Notes under the pieces: generated by a model
Told to the model about the DNA's origin: nothing
What the model saw: the letters and a program-made list of their open reading frames with translations, nothing else
The model's database searches: none
Made by a program: the position numbers and the translations under genes
Part shown: in pieces, positions 1 through 8,887 of the stretch
How positions within the stretch are numbered: position 1 is the stretch's first letter
How the letters are laid out: each line of letters begins with the position of its first letter
Assembly (NCBI GenBank): GCA_035649575.1
Contig: DASRJH010000186.1
Span: 1 to 29,323 of the forward strand
DNA from: DASVAL01 sp035649575
GTDB taxonomy: Bacteria; Planctomycetota; UBA1135; UBA2386
Direction of reading: 5' to 3'
DNA: 29,323 nt

Positions 1-89
1 GGCGGGCAACGGCAACGACGACTTGGTGGCCATGGTGTAGAATCGGCTATATCGGTCTCCAGATAGTATAGCGTCTGATTGGACGGACG

Positions 90-302
90 CTAACGCCAAT
101 TCAACCAAGGGTAGTCGCGCATGCCCGCCGCCGGCGCCAGCACCCCGTGGTACGTCACCAGGTTCCGACGCGGCCGCGGCACCAACGCCCACAGCCGCTC
201 CATCAGGACCTGCGGCTCAAGCACCACCGCTGTCGTGCCGTCCTCCACCGGCGGCGGCAGCACGCCGGTCTGCTGCCGCGCGCTCGCCTGCCTGAGCCGC
301 AT
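90..302 (-). pseudogene. C-terminal relic of an IS91-family (Y2) transposase
   Basis: A 70-codon open frame whose middle (about 257-114) reads like the C-terminal part of IS91/IS801-type Y2 transposases. It carries EDGTTAVVLEP, an ER-x-WALVPRPR stretch and the hallmark NLVTYHGVLAP. The N-terminal rolling-circle nuclease domain, the catalytic tyrosines and the C-terminal zinc-finger segment are all absent, so this is a fragment. Its ATG shares one base with the TGA of the sigma-fusion gene (TGATG), so it could be translated by coupling, but this may be chance. A second fragment of the same family lies at 28070-28266 in the same orientation. Family assignment is from remembered motifs, not a search. 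Confidence 0.72.
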
Positions 303-3300
303 CACCGCGGCAGCCGCAGCTCGAACTCCGCCTGCGCCTGCCCCGCCGGCATCGTCAGCGGCCCGAGCCGGATCAGTGCCGACATCCACTCGGGGTACGG
401 GTGCGCCTTGATGTAGGCCGTCTGCGCCTCCTGCGCCGCCAGTTCGACCGGCCATGTCGCGAGCTCGAACGCGCCGTCGGGAACCGAACGGATCACCAGC
501 CAGCCTTCGGCGTCGGTCGTGCCGGCGCTCTCGAAACTGTGTTCCTGCAGCATCCGGAAGCTGCGCCCGGCGCACGGCGACCCGTCGGCCTGCAGCACGC
601 GCACCCGCAGCGTGCGGCGCTGCAGCGCAAACACCGCCTCGGTCGCCTGCCCGGCGGCGACGGCGACCCGCTGCGCGTTGCGCAGCTTCGCCTTGCCGCC
701 ATGCCCGTCGTCGACCTCCGCTTCGAGCCTCCAGTCCCCGGGCGGCAGGGCACCCGCGACGAAACCCTCGGCATCGGTGGTGGCGTCCGCTGCTGCCTCG
801 CGCAGCGCGAGATTCCCCCAGTACACCTGGTCGCGTCGCATGAGCAGCCTGACCGCGGCGTTCGCCAGAGGCACGCCGTCGACCAGCACGCGCGCGCGCA
901 CGGTGCCCGGCAGCAGGTGCGAACAATCGAGCTCGAGCCGGGGTGGTTCGACGCCGGGTGCGATGGTCAGGGTGGTGAGCAGCTCGCGCGCGCGCCGGGC
1001 GTGCGTCGCCGCGAGCCCCGAGAGCCGATAGTCGACCCAGACCTGCCAGCTTCCGGCCGGCACGCCGTCGATGCGGAAGCTGCCGTCGTCGGCGACGGCG
1101 CCGTCCTGCGGTTTTTCCGGCAGGTTGATCTTCGGATCGGCCAGCGACTGCAGCCGCACGCAGGGCTGCAACGACAACAGCATGGCGTGACCACGTTCCC
1201 CGAACTGCCGGAAGGTCTCGCGTTCGGCTGCCGTTGGGCCCACCGTGGTGAGCACGGCGGCCGGGCCCACGCGGCCGCAGACGGTCGCGCCGACGTCCAC
1301 CGTGATCTGGAGTGGTGCGAGCCCGCTGTCGAGCCGGACGTCGTCGACGACGATGGGCCGGTGGCCGGGACCGAGCAGCCGCAGCGAGAACGCGGTGTCG
1401 ACCGGGCCTTCGAGAGCGAACTCCCCGGCCGCGTCGCTGGTCCGTTCGCAGACCAGCAGTGCGCCGAGCGAGGCCAACTCCTGCGGCCGCTGTATCTGCG
1501 ATCGCAGCGTCACCTCGGTTGGCCGCACGCCGAGCAGCAGTTCGGCCCGGCTGCCGGCGACGGGCCGACCGTCGCCGCCGGCGACGCGCGCCACACGCTG
1601 ACCGCGCAGCGTCGCGCGCAGTCTGCACCAGCTCGGATCGGCATCCACGGTGAAGTCGGTGAGGAACGGCACCAGGTCGTCGCCGCCCGGGTCGAGCCAG
1701 GCGAGGTAGCGGCCGCGCGGCAGCTGCAGCGCGAGCAGGCCGTTGGCGCGCGGCTGTCGCGGCAGCAGCAGCTGCGTCTGCGCGAGGAAAGCCGAAGCCG
1801 GATCGCTGCCGGGATACTGCGCGACCCGCAGGCCGTAGCTGCCGACCGCGCTGCCGTCGTCGTGGCGGCGCAGTTCGAGCACCACCGCCGGGCAACGCTG
1901 CAGCACGAGCCGGATGTCGGCCGAACCCCACGCGATCTCGTCCGTGCGCAGCAGCTCGAAGCCGGGCGCCGACGCGCGCAGCCTCGTGCCGGCGCTCGTG
2001 TCGCCCCGCAGCCGCGGCAGCACGAAGCGCCCATCGGCCCCGCAGACCATCTCCTGGCTGAAGCCGATGTCGCGGTCGACCTCGGCGCAGGCGACCGGCA
2101 GAAGAGCGGCATCGACGACCTGGCCGGCGAGGAAGCCGGTGACCCCTGCGCAAACCAGCTCGACGCCAGTCGTCGTCCGGCCGGCCACGACGACGAACTC
2201 GGCGCGTTCGCGGCCGCGGGGGGCGGTCGAGAACGGCGGCATCAACACCGCGTGCCAGGTGCCCGGCGCGAGCCCATCTGACTGCGCAAAGCACCCGGCG
2301 GCGTCGGCAACCAGCGGGACCAGGCCGGTCGGCGCCAGGATCTCGGGCATCTGGTCGAGGTTCTGCAGGAACAGACGCAGACTGGCGCCGGCAACCGGCA
2401 TGCCAGCGGCGTCGACGACGTGTCCGGCGACGCCGCCGCCCCGCGGCAGCACGATATCGCCGAGGTCGTAGGCGCGGCCGCTGGCCAGGCCGCGCCACCA
2501 CTGGCGCATCGGGACGAAGCCCGGTGCTGCAAGCAGCAGCTCGTAGCCGCCTGCAGCCACCGGCAGCGCGATGGCGAAGGTGCCGTCGCTGCCGGTCTTC
2601 GTCTCGTTGCGGCACTCGCGCTGCAGCGGCGGCGGCAGCGCTTCCATGGGCAGCGTGCTCTGCAGCGTCACCCGACAGCCGGCGACCAGCCGCGCGTTGG
2701 CGTCGACGCAGCGCCCGTGGACGAGCGCCTCTCCCGGCGCAGCGGCTGGCGGTGCTGGCGAGGCCGGCGCTGCTTCGCGCTGCGAAGCGTGATCGGGCGA
2801 CTGCGCTGGATCCGCCGGCCCTGCCAGCGCTGCGGGTGCCGCACCCGCCGCGGGCGTTGCGGTTTGTTCCGACCAGGGCCACGTCACAGCGGCGACTGCC
2901 AGCAGCAGTACGGCTGCGGCGCCGAAGAGCAGCTTCGCCTTCATGAGGACTCCCGCGATCCAGCCGGCCAGCAGGCCGGCAGCAACTCCGTTGCCTCTCG
3001 CACTGCCCGCACTTGCAGCCAGTACAACACCCCAACGCTCGCGCCCGTGCCGCCGGTCGAGGCTCGTGCGCAACAACTCGAGCCCGCGCCGCAGCCGCGA
3101 ACGCACCGTACTCGCCGGCAGCCCGAGCCGCACCGCGATCGCCGCCGCCGACATCCCGTGCCAGAAGTGCAGCAGGATCGCACAACGCAGCGGCTCGTCG
3201 AGCGCGTGCACGGCGGCGCCGACGTCGCGCACCAGTTCGGCCTGCAGCGCCAGCGCGGCCGGATCGCGCAGGTCGGCCTCGGCGAGGGCGGCGCGCGCTT

Positions 3301-3541
3301 CACGGGCCCGCCGGCGCGCGTGCGCGCGGTGCCGCAGGTGCGCCAGCTTGCGCACGGTGCCGCGCAGCCATTGGCGCAGGTCGCGCCGCGCGGCCGGCTC
3401 ACCGCTCAGCGCCGCGAGCGCCGCGTCCTGCACGGCGTCGTCGGCGTCACCGGGCCCGAGCAGGCTCTGCGCCAGCCGCCGCAAGGCACCGGCATCGGCC
3501 AGCAGCAGGTGTTCGGTGGCGGTGTCGGTGCGCGGCGGCAT
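302..3541 (-). CDS. ECF-type sigma factor fused through a membrane segment to a large carboxypeptidase-regulatory-like ectodomain
   Basis: A 1079-residue protein from the ATG; an in-frame GTG lies 12 bases upstream at 3553. Residues about 12-66 form sigma-70 region 2, with DADDAVQDAALAAL corresponding to the region 2.2/2.3 helix of ECF factors. Residues about 115-159 form region 4, with LDEPLRCAILLHFWHGMSA and the helix-turn-helix LGLPASTVRSRLRRGLELL. A single membrane segment follows (about 202-222), then an Ala/Pro-rich linker. The remaining 800 or so residues are repeated beta-sandwich units of the carboxypeptidase regulatory-like type, with recurring DADGxF and PxGxW/Y turns. The predicted topology is a cytoplasmic sigma domain tethered to an extracytoplasmic sensor or binding region, with no separate anti-sigma gene nearby. 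A strong internal start lies at 2944. The gene directly abuts a transposase relic. Sigma identity is fairly secure; the ectodomain ligand is unknown. Confidence 0.85.
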   Translation of the reverse strand: MPPRTDTATEHLLLADAGALRRLAQSLLGPGDADDAVQDAALAALSGEPAARRDLRQWLRGTVRKLAHLRHRAHARRRAREARAALAEADLRDPAALALQAELVRDVGAAVHALDEPLRCAILLHFWHGMSAAAIAVRLGLPASTVRSRLRRGLELLRTSLDRRHGRERWGVVLAASAGSARGNGVAAGLLAGWIAGVLMKAKLLFGAAAVLLLAVAAVTWPWSEQTATPAAGAAPAALAGPADPAQSPDHASQREAAPASPAPPAAAPGEALVHGRCVDANARLVAGCRVTLQSTLPMEALPPPLQRECRNETKTGSDGTFAIALPVAAGGYELLLAAPGFVPMRQWWRGLASGRAYDLGDIVLPRGGGVAGHVVDAAGMPVAGASLRLFLQNLDQMPEILAPTGLVPLVADAAGCFAQSDGLAPGTWHAVLMPPFSTAPRGRERAEFVVVAGRTTTGVELVCAGVTGFLAGQVVDAALLPVACAEVDRDIGFSQEMVCGADGRFVLPRLRGDTSAGTRLRASAPGFELLRTDEIAWGSADIRLVLQRCPAVVLELRRHDDGSAVGSYGLRVAQYPGSDPASAFLAQTQLLLPRQPRANGLLALQLPRGRYLAWLDPGGDDLVPFLTDFTVDADPSWCRLRATLRGQRVARVAGGDGRPVAGSRAELLLGVRPTEVTLRSQIQRPQELASLGALLVCERTSDAAGEFALEGPVDTAFSLRLLGPGHRPIVVDDVRLDSGLAPLQITVDVGATVCGRVGPAAVLTTVGPTAAERETFRQFGERGHAMLLSLQPCVRLQSLADPKINLPEKPQDGAVADDGSFRIDGVPAGSWQVWVDYRLSGLAATHARRARELLTTLTIAPGVEPPRLELDCSHLLPGTVRARVLVDGVPLANAAVRLLMRRDQVYWGNLALREAAADATTDAEGFVAGALPPGDWRLEAEVDDGHGGKAKLRNAQRVAVAAGQATEAVFALQRRTLRVRVLQADGSPCAGRSFRMLQEHSFESAGTTDAEGWLVIRSVPDGAFELATWPVELAAQEAQTAYIKAHPYPEWMSALIRLGPLTMPAGQAQAEFELRLPR

Positions 3542-3714
3542 GGTCTCGGCCACAGTTGCCGCGGCGATGCAGAACGACGAAGGCCGTCCGAGAAAACCGT
3601 GGCGACCGGCAGGTTAGCCCGCCGTCGGCTGCGCGGTGGCCGCCGGTCGACGACGTCTTGATGACGACATCGAGATGGGACATGACGGCTGGCACGGCCC
3701 GCGCGCGGCACGGC

Positions 3715-3721
3715 TATCCTG
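3715..3721 (+). promoter_or_regulatory. candidate -10 element TATCCTG
   Basis: TATCCTG ends 39 bases before the LamG-protein ATG. It matches a TAYSCTG pattern seen at similar distances before the genes at 13560, 20045 and 22935. No convincing -35 box lies 16-18 bases upstream. This is a pattern-based inference only. Confidence 0.3.
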
Positions 3722-3760
3722 GCTCGTTGCCCCCAAGTTCCCCCCACCCCAGGAGCTCAC

Positions 3761-4849
3761 ATGCTGCCTCGCCCATCCTCGCCCGCTGTTCTCCGCTGCA
3801 GCCCGCGCGCCGTCTGCGCCTTCGCGCTCGCGGCGCTCGTTTCCTCCGGCTCGCTCGCAGCACAGCTGCAGCCGCAGGCGATCTACCCGCTGTTGACGGA
3901 CCTGCTCGACGCAACCTCCACCTACGGGCCGGCGGCGCTGACCGGCAACCCGACCCCGCCGAACCCGCCGGCCAACGGCGTGTGCGTCAACGGCATCTAC
4001 TCGTTGGCCGCGGGCGGCCAGGACGTGCGGTTCCCGGTCATCACGACACTGAACATGGCCGACTTCCAGGTCGATGTCGAATTCCAGATCGCCGCGTTCC
4101 CCACGTCGTTCGGCGCGCCGGTGTTCATGGGCGGCCACCTGTGGCGATGGCTCGGCATCTACGTGCAGCCGAGCGGCATCGTCGGCATCAAGCACAACAA
4201 CTCGAACCTCACGTGGTCGACGACGACGCTGAGCACCGGCACGTGGTACTCCGGGCGGCTCAAGTACGAGGGTGGCACCGTGGAGCTGTACATCGACGGC
4301 ATCTTGGTGCTGACGGCGTCGGTCGGCGTGCTCAGCACCGGCAGTGCGACGATCGACAACCGCAACTTCACGACGAACGACTTCAGCAACGGCCGCAACC
4401 ACAACGGCTGCATCCGCAACGTCGTCATCTCGAACGACACGACGCTTGGCATAACCGCTGGCACGTTCGCGTATGGCAGCGGCTGCGACGGCTTGACACT
4501 GGGCGCCAACGGCGTGCCTTCGCTCGGGAACCCGCTATTCGAGCTCGTCGCGTCGAACGTACCGGCGATCGTGCCGCTGGCGTTCTTCGCGTTCGGCAGC
4601 GCCGGGCTGAACCCGGGGATCGATCTGACCGTGATCGGAATGCCGGGCTGCGCGAGCTACACGAGCTTCGACCTCGGCCTGTTCGGGCCGTCAGTCGTCG
4701 TCGGCACCTCCGCGACCTTCCCGCTGCCGATCCCGCTCGACCCGGCGCTGTCCGGCACCACGATCCCGTCGCAGGCCGTGTCGTTCTCCGCCGCGACCCC
4801 GCTGGGCCTCGCGACGAGCAACGGCCTGCGGCTCGTGCTGGCTCCCTGA
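3761..4849 (+). CDS. secreted LamG/concanavalin A-like protein with shared C-terminal domain
   Basis: A 362-residue exported protein. The start is fixed by AGGAG at 3751-3755, five bases before the ATG. Residues 1-34 form a long signal peptide whose predicted cut (SLAA|Q) leaves Gln at the mature N-terminus. Residues about 45-226 look like a LamG/jelly-roll fold: repeated beta-strands, a GTVELYIDGILV strand pair, and the closing GCIRNVVIS strand typical of LamG-type modules. From about 236 (AYGSGC) to the end is the C-terminal domain shared with four other secreted proteins here, ending in ATSNGLRLVLAP. No catalytic residues are evident. A binding or surface-structural role is inferred. The gene is divergent from the sigma-fusion gene and convergent with the small exported protein. 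Confidence 0.82.
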   Translation: MLPRPSSPAVLRCSPRAVCAFALAALVSSGSLAAQLQPQAIYPLLTDLLDATSTYGPAALTGNPTPPNPPANGVCVNGIYSLAAGGQDVRFPVITTLNMADFQVDVEFQIAAFPTSFGAPVFMGGHLWRWLGIYVQPSGIVGIKHNNSNLTWSTTTLSTGTWYSGRLKYEGGTVELYIDGILVLTASVGVLSTGSATIDNRNFTTNDFSNGRNHNGCIRNVVISNDTTLGITAGTFAYGSGCDGLTLGANGVPSLGNPLFELVASNVPAIVPLAFFAFGSAGLNPGIDLTVIGMPGCASYTSFDLGLFGPSVVVGTSATFPLPIPLDPALSGTTIPSQAVSFSAATPLGLATSNGLRLVLAP

Positions 4850-4933
4850 GCCAGCGACGCGGTTCCCCCGCACGCGGCGCGCCGCACGGCAGGTCCATGT
4901 TCTTGCCGCCGCGCCGCAGCCGCCCAGCATCGC

Positions 4934-5245
4934 TCAACGCTTCCTGCAGACGGCGAGCAACCGCTGGCTCACGACATGGGCGCTGTTCGTCTCCGTCAGC
5001 AGCTCGGTGGATACCGGCATCAGCCCTTGCGCGTCGAGCTCGTTGAACATCGCGCCCAGGTACTCGTGTTCTCGATACAGCTCCCCCGCCTCGTAGCTCA
5101 GCCCGACCACCGGCTTGCTGAGCACCACCCGGTACGGCCCATCGCCCGCACCCTTTCGATACTTTTCCTGCGCGACGAGCGTGACCGCGGTTGCGGTCGC
5201 GAGGACCGCGGCGACGACGAACGAACGTGCTTTCGTGATCTTCAT
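4934..5245 (-). CDS. small exported protein, possibly DUF4177-like
   Basis: A 103-residue product. I chose the internal ATG at 5245 because the signal peptide begins there (MKITKARSFVVAAVLATATA) and AGGAG lies ten bases upstream; the frame extends a further 20 codons upstream. The predicted cut LVA|Q gives a mature N-terminal Gln. The mature part is about 80 residues and contains PYRVVLSKPV, then LGAMFNELDAQGLMPVSTEL. This weakly recalls the YKVV...LNELGAEGWELV pattern of DUF4177 proteins, whose function is unknown. It has no cysteine pair, metal motif or repeats. The gene is convergent with the LamG gene and divergent from the thioesterase gene. That it is a real gene is fairly secure; its family is a guess. 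Confidence 0.65.
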   Translation of the reverse strand: MKITKARSFVVAAVLATATAVTLVAQEKYRKGAGDGPYRVVLSKPVVGLSYEAGELYREHEYLGAMFNELDAQGLMPVSTELLTETNSAHVVSQRLLAVCRKR

Positions 5246-5493
5246 GGTGTGCGCGCTCCTGCAAGCGACGTGCCCCAATCTTCGCCGCGCCCGTAGGACG
5301 TTCAAGCTGCAGCCTGCTGCATGGATCCCCGCCCACTACGTCCCGGCAGGCCATCGCGCCCCTGCGGCCCCACTCACGCGGCGCTACCCGAACCCGATCT
5401 CCTCCTGCCGCTGCGGTGCCGGGACGCGGCGACGTCGGTGGCGGATCGTGGCGCGAGCTTCGTGCCGCGCGGCCGGCCGCGTATGGTGCGCGC

Positions 5494-5949
5494 GTGCGAG
5501 CGTTCACACCGGCAGACGAGACGTGGGAGGCACGCGTGCGCGCGAGCTTTGCGCGCCAGCAGGTCATGGCGACGCTCGGCATCACGCTGCGGCGTCTTGC
5601 GCCCGGCGAAGTCGATCTCGAGGTGCCGTTCCAGCAGGCGCTCGTGCAGCAGCACGGCTTCCTGCATGCCGGCGTGCTCGCGACGATGGCCGACAGCGCG
5701 TGCGGCTACGCGGCGTTGACGCTGATGCCCGCGGACGCCGGCGTGCTGTCGATCGAGTTCAAGATCAACATGATGGCACCGGCGAAGGGCGAACGGTTCA
5801 CCGCGCGCGCGGTCGTGCTACGGGCCGGCCGCAACATCACCGTCTGCGAAGCCGACGTCGTCGCGATCGGGAGTGGCAGCGAGAAGGTCGTCGCACGGAT
5901 GCTCGCGACGATGATGACCGTGCGCGGGCGCACCGGCGTCGAGGGCTGA
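5494..5949 (+). CDS. PaaI-family hotdog-fold acyl-CoA thioesterase
   Basis: A 151-residue protein from a GTG start. The open frame extends upstream to an ATG at 5416, but the added residues are Arg/Ala-rich and the family is normally 130-160 residues, so the GTG is preferred. The hotdog signature is clear: QQHGFLHAGVLATMADSACG, with His58-Ala-Gly and Asp67 on the central helix, followed by VLSIEFKINMMAPAKGERF and the closing strands. Members of this family hydrolyse acyl- or aryl-CoA thioesters in the cytoplasm as homo-oligomers. The usual HGG turn is HAG here, a common variant. There is no operon partner, so the substrate cannot be inferred from context. No clear ribosome-binding site was seen. 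Confidence 0.85.
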   Translation: MRAFTPADETWEARVRASFARQQVMATLGITLRRLAPGEVDLEVPFQQALVQQHGFLHAGVLATMADSACGYAALTLMPADAGVLSIEFKINMMAPAKGERFTARAVVLRAGRNITVCEADVVAIGSGSEKVVARMLATMMTVRGRTGVEG

Positions 5950-6150
5950 CCTGGCATCGTCAGGGTGTAGCTGACGCCCCCGTCGAGCAGGCGCAGCTCC
6001 TCGCAAGGCAGCCTCCACGCTCGTTCCACGCCCGATCTTGCCCCGCAGCGCTAGACGCGGCGCCGGCCAGCGGGGCCGGTCGATGAGCGCCACCACAAGC
6101 CGCCGGCCCGCGGCCCTGCTCGCGGCCGGCCTCGCCATCGCCGCGCCGCG

Positions 6151-7104
6151 TCAGCGCCGAGGGCGCACGACGTACCAGGAGACGTCGGCTCCCGTGCGCA
6201 CGACCGCCCCGATCCGATCTTCCGCGACGAATCGCGGCGTGCCGACTTCGTCGAACGGTCCGAGCTCGTGGCCATCGACCCAGAGCCACTCCCGGCGCGC
6301 ACGGCGAACCGCGGCGGCGACGTGCAATCCGGCCGGGCTGCAAACCGGCGTGCCGGTGCGGGCGTAGTCGCGCGACGCGATGCCGTCGACCAAGATGCGT
6401 TCCGTGGTGCACGCTTCGTCGGCGAGCACGCGCGCGACGAACCGGCCGTCGGCCGTGAAAGCGGGCCAGAGCTTGTAGCATCCCGCCGCTACGCGCGCGG
6501 CGACGGCGAGCTGCGTGCCGCGCCGTTCGACCACGGTCGCCGATGAGCCGCCGGGCGGACTGCCGTCGACCGCCCAGAAGGCGAGCCGCCGGCCGTCCGC
6601 AGCGAGTGCCGGCCAGTCGACGTACTTCCAGGCGGTGTCCGTCGAGGCGATCTCGCGGAAGGCACCGTCCCGCCGTTCGGCTTGCGCGACCCGCCAGGAC
6701 GTGCCGTCGCCCACGGGCACCGCGAGGAATCGCCCGTCGAGCGACACGCGGATCACACCGAGCTCCAGGGCAGGTCCGCTGCCCGCGACACTTTGCACGG
6801 CGTAGCAGGGACCGGCGCCATCCCGATGGCGAAGGTCGTAGAGCACGAGCACCAGCGGCGCGCCGTCCGCCAACGCGAGCGTCAACTCGAAGCCGCCGCC
6901 GCTGCGCTCGCGGACCCCGTCGGGTGCCGCCTGCGGGCCAGTCGGCATCGGCGCCAAGGTGTCGAGGTCGACCGGAACGGCCGGATCGACGCGGCCGAGC
7001 GCTCGCAGCTCGACGACGTCGGGTGGGGCGCCGGTCTGCGTGCCGCTGACGCAGGCGTGACCGAGCAGGCAAACGCACAACAGGCGCGGACGCATGGCGA
7101 ACAT
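6151..7104 (-). CDS. exported beta-propeller-like (TolB/WD40-like) protein
   Basis: A 317-residue protein with a short hydrophobic N-terminus (MRPRLLCVCLLGHACVSG) preceded by three residues; the ATG could be at 7104 or 7095. A Cys follows the hydrophobic stretch, but the preceding residues do not make a canonical lipobox. The body repeats the pattern of TolB/dipeptidyl-peptidase-type propeller blades: VSLDGRFLAVPVGDG, WPALAADGRRLAFWAV, WPAFTADGRFVARVL, GTPVCSPAGLHVAAAV and TPRFVAEDRIGAVV, each a D-G-R-x-hydrophobic strand about 45-60 residues apart. No peptidase Ser-Asp-His domain follows. The likely role is binding or scaffolding in the envelope. The 201-base gap between it and the convergent thioesterase gene holds nothing recognisable. 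Confidence 0.7.
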   Translation of the reverse strand: MFAMRPRLLCVCLLGHACVSGTQTGAPPDVVELRALGRVDPAVPVDLDTLAPMPTGPQAAPDGVRERSGGGFELTLALADGAPLVLVLYDLRHRDGAGPCYAVQSVAGSGPALELGVIRVSLDGRFLAVPVGDGTSWRVAQAERRDGAFREIASTDTAWKYVDWPALAADGRRLAFWAVDGSPPGGSSATVVERRGTQLAVAARVAAGCYKLWPAFTADGRFVARVLADEACTTERILVDGIASRDYARTGTPVCSPAGLHVAAAVRRARREWLWVDGHELGPFDEVGTPRFVAEDRIGAVVRTGADVSWYVVRPRR

Positions 7105-7211
7105 CGCTGCCGGTATTCTCGGACCGGGGCTGCGCTGCGCCAGCTGCGTGTTCGCCCTCGGTCGCGGACGACCCGGCTCACCGCCGGCGCTGGAACCCCG
7201 CCCGGCACGGG

Positions 7212-7239
7212 TTGACCGGTCGTCGTCGACTGTTACCGT
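7212..7239 (+). promoter_or_regulatory. candidate promoter with extended -10
   Basis: TTGACC at 7212-7217, a 16-base spacer, then TGTTACCGT (TGn plus TACCGT at 7234-7239), 63 bases before the ATG at 7303. It fits a housekeeping-type -35 with a GC-rich extended -10. The 8-mer GTTACCGT also occurs before the minus-strand gene that starts at 17141. Not experimentally supported. Confidence 0.4.
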
Positions 7240-7302
7240 CCACCTCGGCCGATCGGCGTATGCGCCGATTGCCGTTCCATCGTCTCGCAGGAGTCAGATC
7301 CG

Positions 7303-8871
7303 ATGAAGTCACTCCGCCTCACCCTCGTCGCGTGGTGCGCGTTCAGCAGCGTTTGCACCGCGCAGTTCATCCCGGGCGTCACCACGACCACGAGCATGGG
7401 CACGTGGTTCTCCTACAACATCGCGAACCTGACCAACGGCGTCGGGCTGTCGGCGATGACCCTCACTGCCACGCACTCGGCGAACTGGCAGGACATGTGG
7501 ATCAGCAACCAGATCACCACGGGCTGGCTGCAGTTCGACCTCGGCGCCGTCGTGCAACTCGGCGGGATCGTCGTGTGGAACTACAACTCGTCGATCAGCC
7601 TCGCCCGCGGCGTCCAGCTGATGAACGTCTCCACATCGACGGACGGCCTGACCTTCACGCCGCCGTCGGCAGTGACCGTGCCGCAGGGAACCGCCCAGCC
7701 GATCCCGGGGTACTTGATCGGCACCGGTGCCGTAGCGGCGCGGTATGTCAAGTTCGACATCCTGTCGAACTACGGCGACACCTACACGGGCCTCTCCGAC
7801 GTTCAGTTCCTCGCCGGCGCCGGCAGCGTGGTCGCGACGAACACGACCCTCGGCCAGGGCTGCATCCGCGCGGCGAGCTCGTTCTACGAGTTCTTCTCGA
7901 GCTCGGCGTCCTTCGACCTGTCGAACAGCGCCATCTCGATGGTGTACACGGGCAGCGGTTACATCGTGCTGCCCGGCATGACGGCGTACGTGCCACCGTC
8001 GGGGGCGGCGACCACTTTGGCGCTCACCGACGACAGCGACGTGTCGGTCGCGCTGTCGAGCACCTTCCCGTACGCCGGCGGCACGACGTCCAGCCTGCGG
8101 GTCTGCTCGAACGGCTTCGTGTCGGTCGCGGCCGGCAACGGTACCGCGTTCACACCCGACGTCGCGACGATGCTGGCGGCGCCGCAGACCGCGTGGTGGA
8201 ACTGGCACGACTACAACCCGGCGGCGGCCGGCAGCGGCCAGGTGAAGTACGAGCAGATCGGCGGCATCGCCTACGTCACGTGGGACGGCGTCTACGACTA
8301 CGGCGGCACGTCGGCGGCGAACGCGAACACGTTCCAGTTCCAGTTCGAAACGGGGACCGGTTTCGTGCACCTCGTGTTCGGGTCGCTGAGCACCCTCGGC
8401 AACGCGCGCCTCGTCGGTTACTCGCCGGGCGGCCCGAGCATCGATCCCGGCAACACGGACCTGTCGGCGGCGGTGCCCGCCACGTTCTCGATCGGCGCCG
8501 CCGACATACTGCCGCTGACCCTGGCGGGCGGGTCGCGGCCGGTCATCGGCAACAGCTGGACGCTGAACGTCACCAACGTGCCGGCGACCGGCACGCTCGG
8601 CATCGACGTGTTCGGCCTGTCCGACCCCAACATCCCCGACCTCGGCTTCCTCGGTGCGCCGGGCTGCGGCACCCGCGCGTCGCTCGACCTGCTCAACGTG
8701 TGGATCGTCGCCGGCGCGACGCACAACTACTCGCTGCTGTTGCCGAACAGCCCGGCGCTCGTGAACCTGCACGTCTACACGCAGGCGCTCGTGCTGCAGC
8801 CCGGCGTCAACACGCTGCTCGGGGGCGTGATCACGTCGAACGGCATCGACGGCCTGATTGGCGACCTGTAG
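7303..8871 (+). CDS. secreted discoidin (F5/8 type C)-domain protein with shared C-terminal domain
   Basis: A 522-residue protein with AGGAG at 7289-7293, nine bases before the ATG. The signal peptide cut is predicted at CTA|Q, leaving mature Gln. Residues about 30-170 fit an F5/8 type C (CBM32-like) beta-sandwich: an early QDMWISNQ, then WLQFDLGAVVQLGGIVVWNY, ARYVKFDIL and a closing LSDVQFLAG. A TLGQGC turn starts a second sandwich, about 190-390, with SNGFVSV, WWNWHDYNP and VTWDGVYDYGG. The last 110 or so residues are the shared C-terminal domain, with LPNSPALV, a QALVLQPG strand and ITSNGIDGL. Discoidin modules bind carbohydrate or other surface ligands, which is the likely role; no catalytic motif was seen. 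Confidence 0.82.
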   Translation: MKSLRLTLVAWCAFSSVCTAQFIPGVTTTTSMGTWFSYNIANLTNGVGLSAMTLTATHSANWQDMWISNQITTGWLQFDLGAVVQLGGIVVWNYNSSISLARGVQLMNVSTSTDGLTFTPPSAVTVPQGTAQPIPGYLIGTGAVAARYVKFDILSNYGDTYTGLSDVQFLAGAGSVVATNTTLGQGCIRAASSFYEFFSSSASFDLSNSAISMVYTGSGYIVLPGMTAYVPPSGAATTLALTDDSDVSVALSSTFPYAGGTTSSLRVCSNGFVSVAAGNGTAFTPDVATMLAAPQTAWWNWHDYNPAAAGSGQVKYEQIGGIAYVTWDGVYDYGGTSAANANTFQFQFETGTGFVHLVFGSLSTLGNARLVGYSPGGPSIDPGNTDLSAAVPATFSIGAADILPLTLAGGSRPVIGNSWTLNVTNVPATGTLGIDVFGLSDPNIPDLGFLGAPGCGTRASLDLLNVWIVAGATHNYSLLLPNSPALVNLHVYTQALVLQPGVNTLLGGVITSNGIDGLIGDL

Positions 8872-8887
8872 GACCACGCAGCGGCGT

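Noticed and set aside
90..3185. Alternative long minus-strand frame overlapping the sigma fusion
   Set aside because: Only its last 70 codons carry meaning (the transposase relic). The rest is an out-of-frame shadow of the sigma-fusion gene.
5950..6150. Possible gene remnant on the minus strand (ERAWRLPCEELRLLDGG)
   Set aside because: It reads like coding sequence for about 30 codons only, has no start or recognisable family, and runs antisense into the thioesterase gene.
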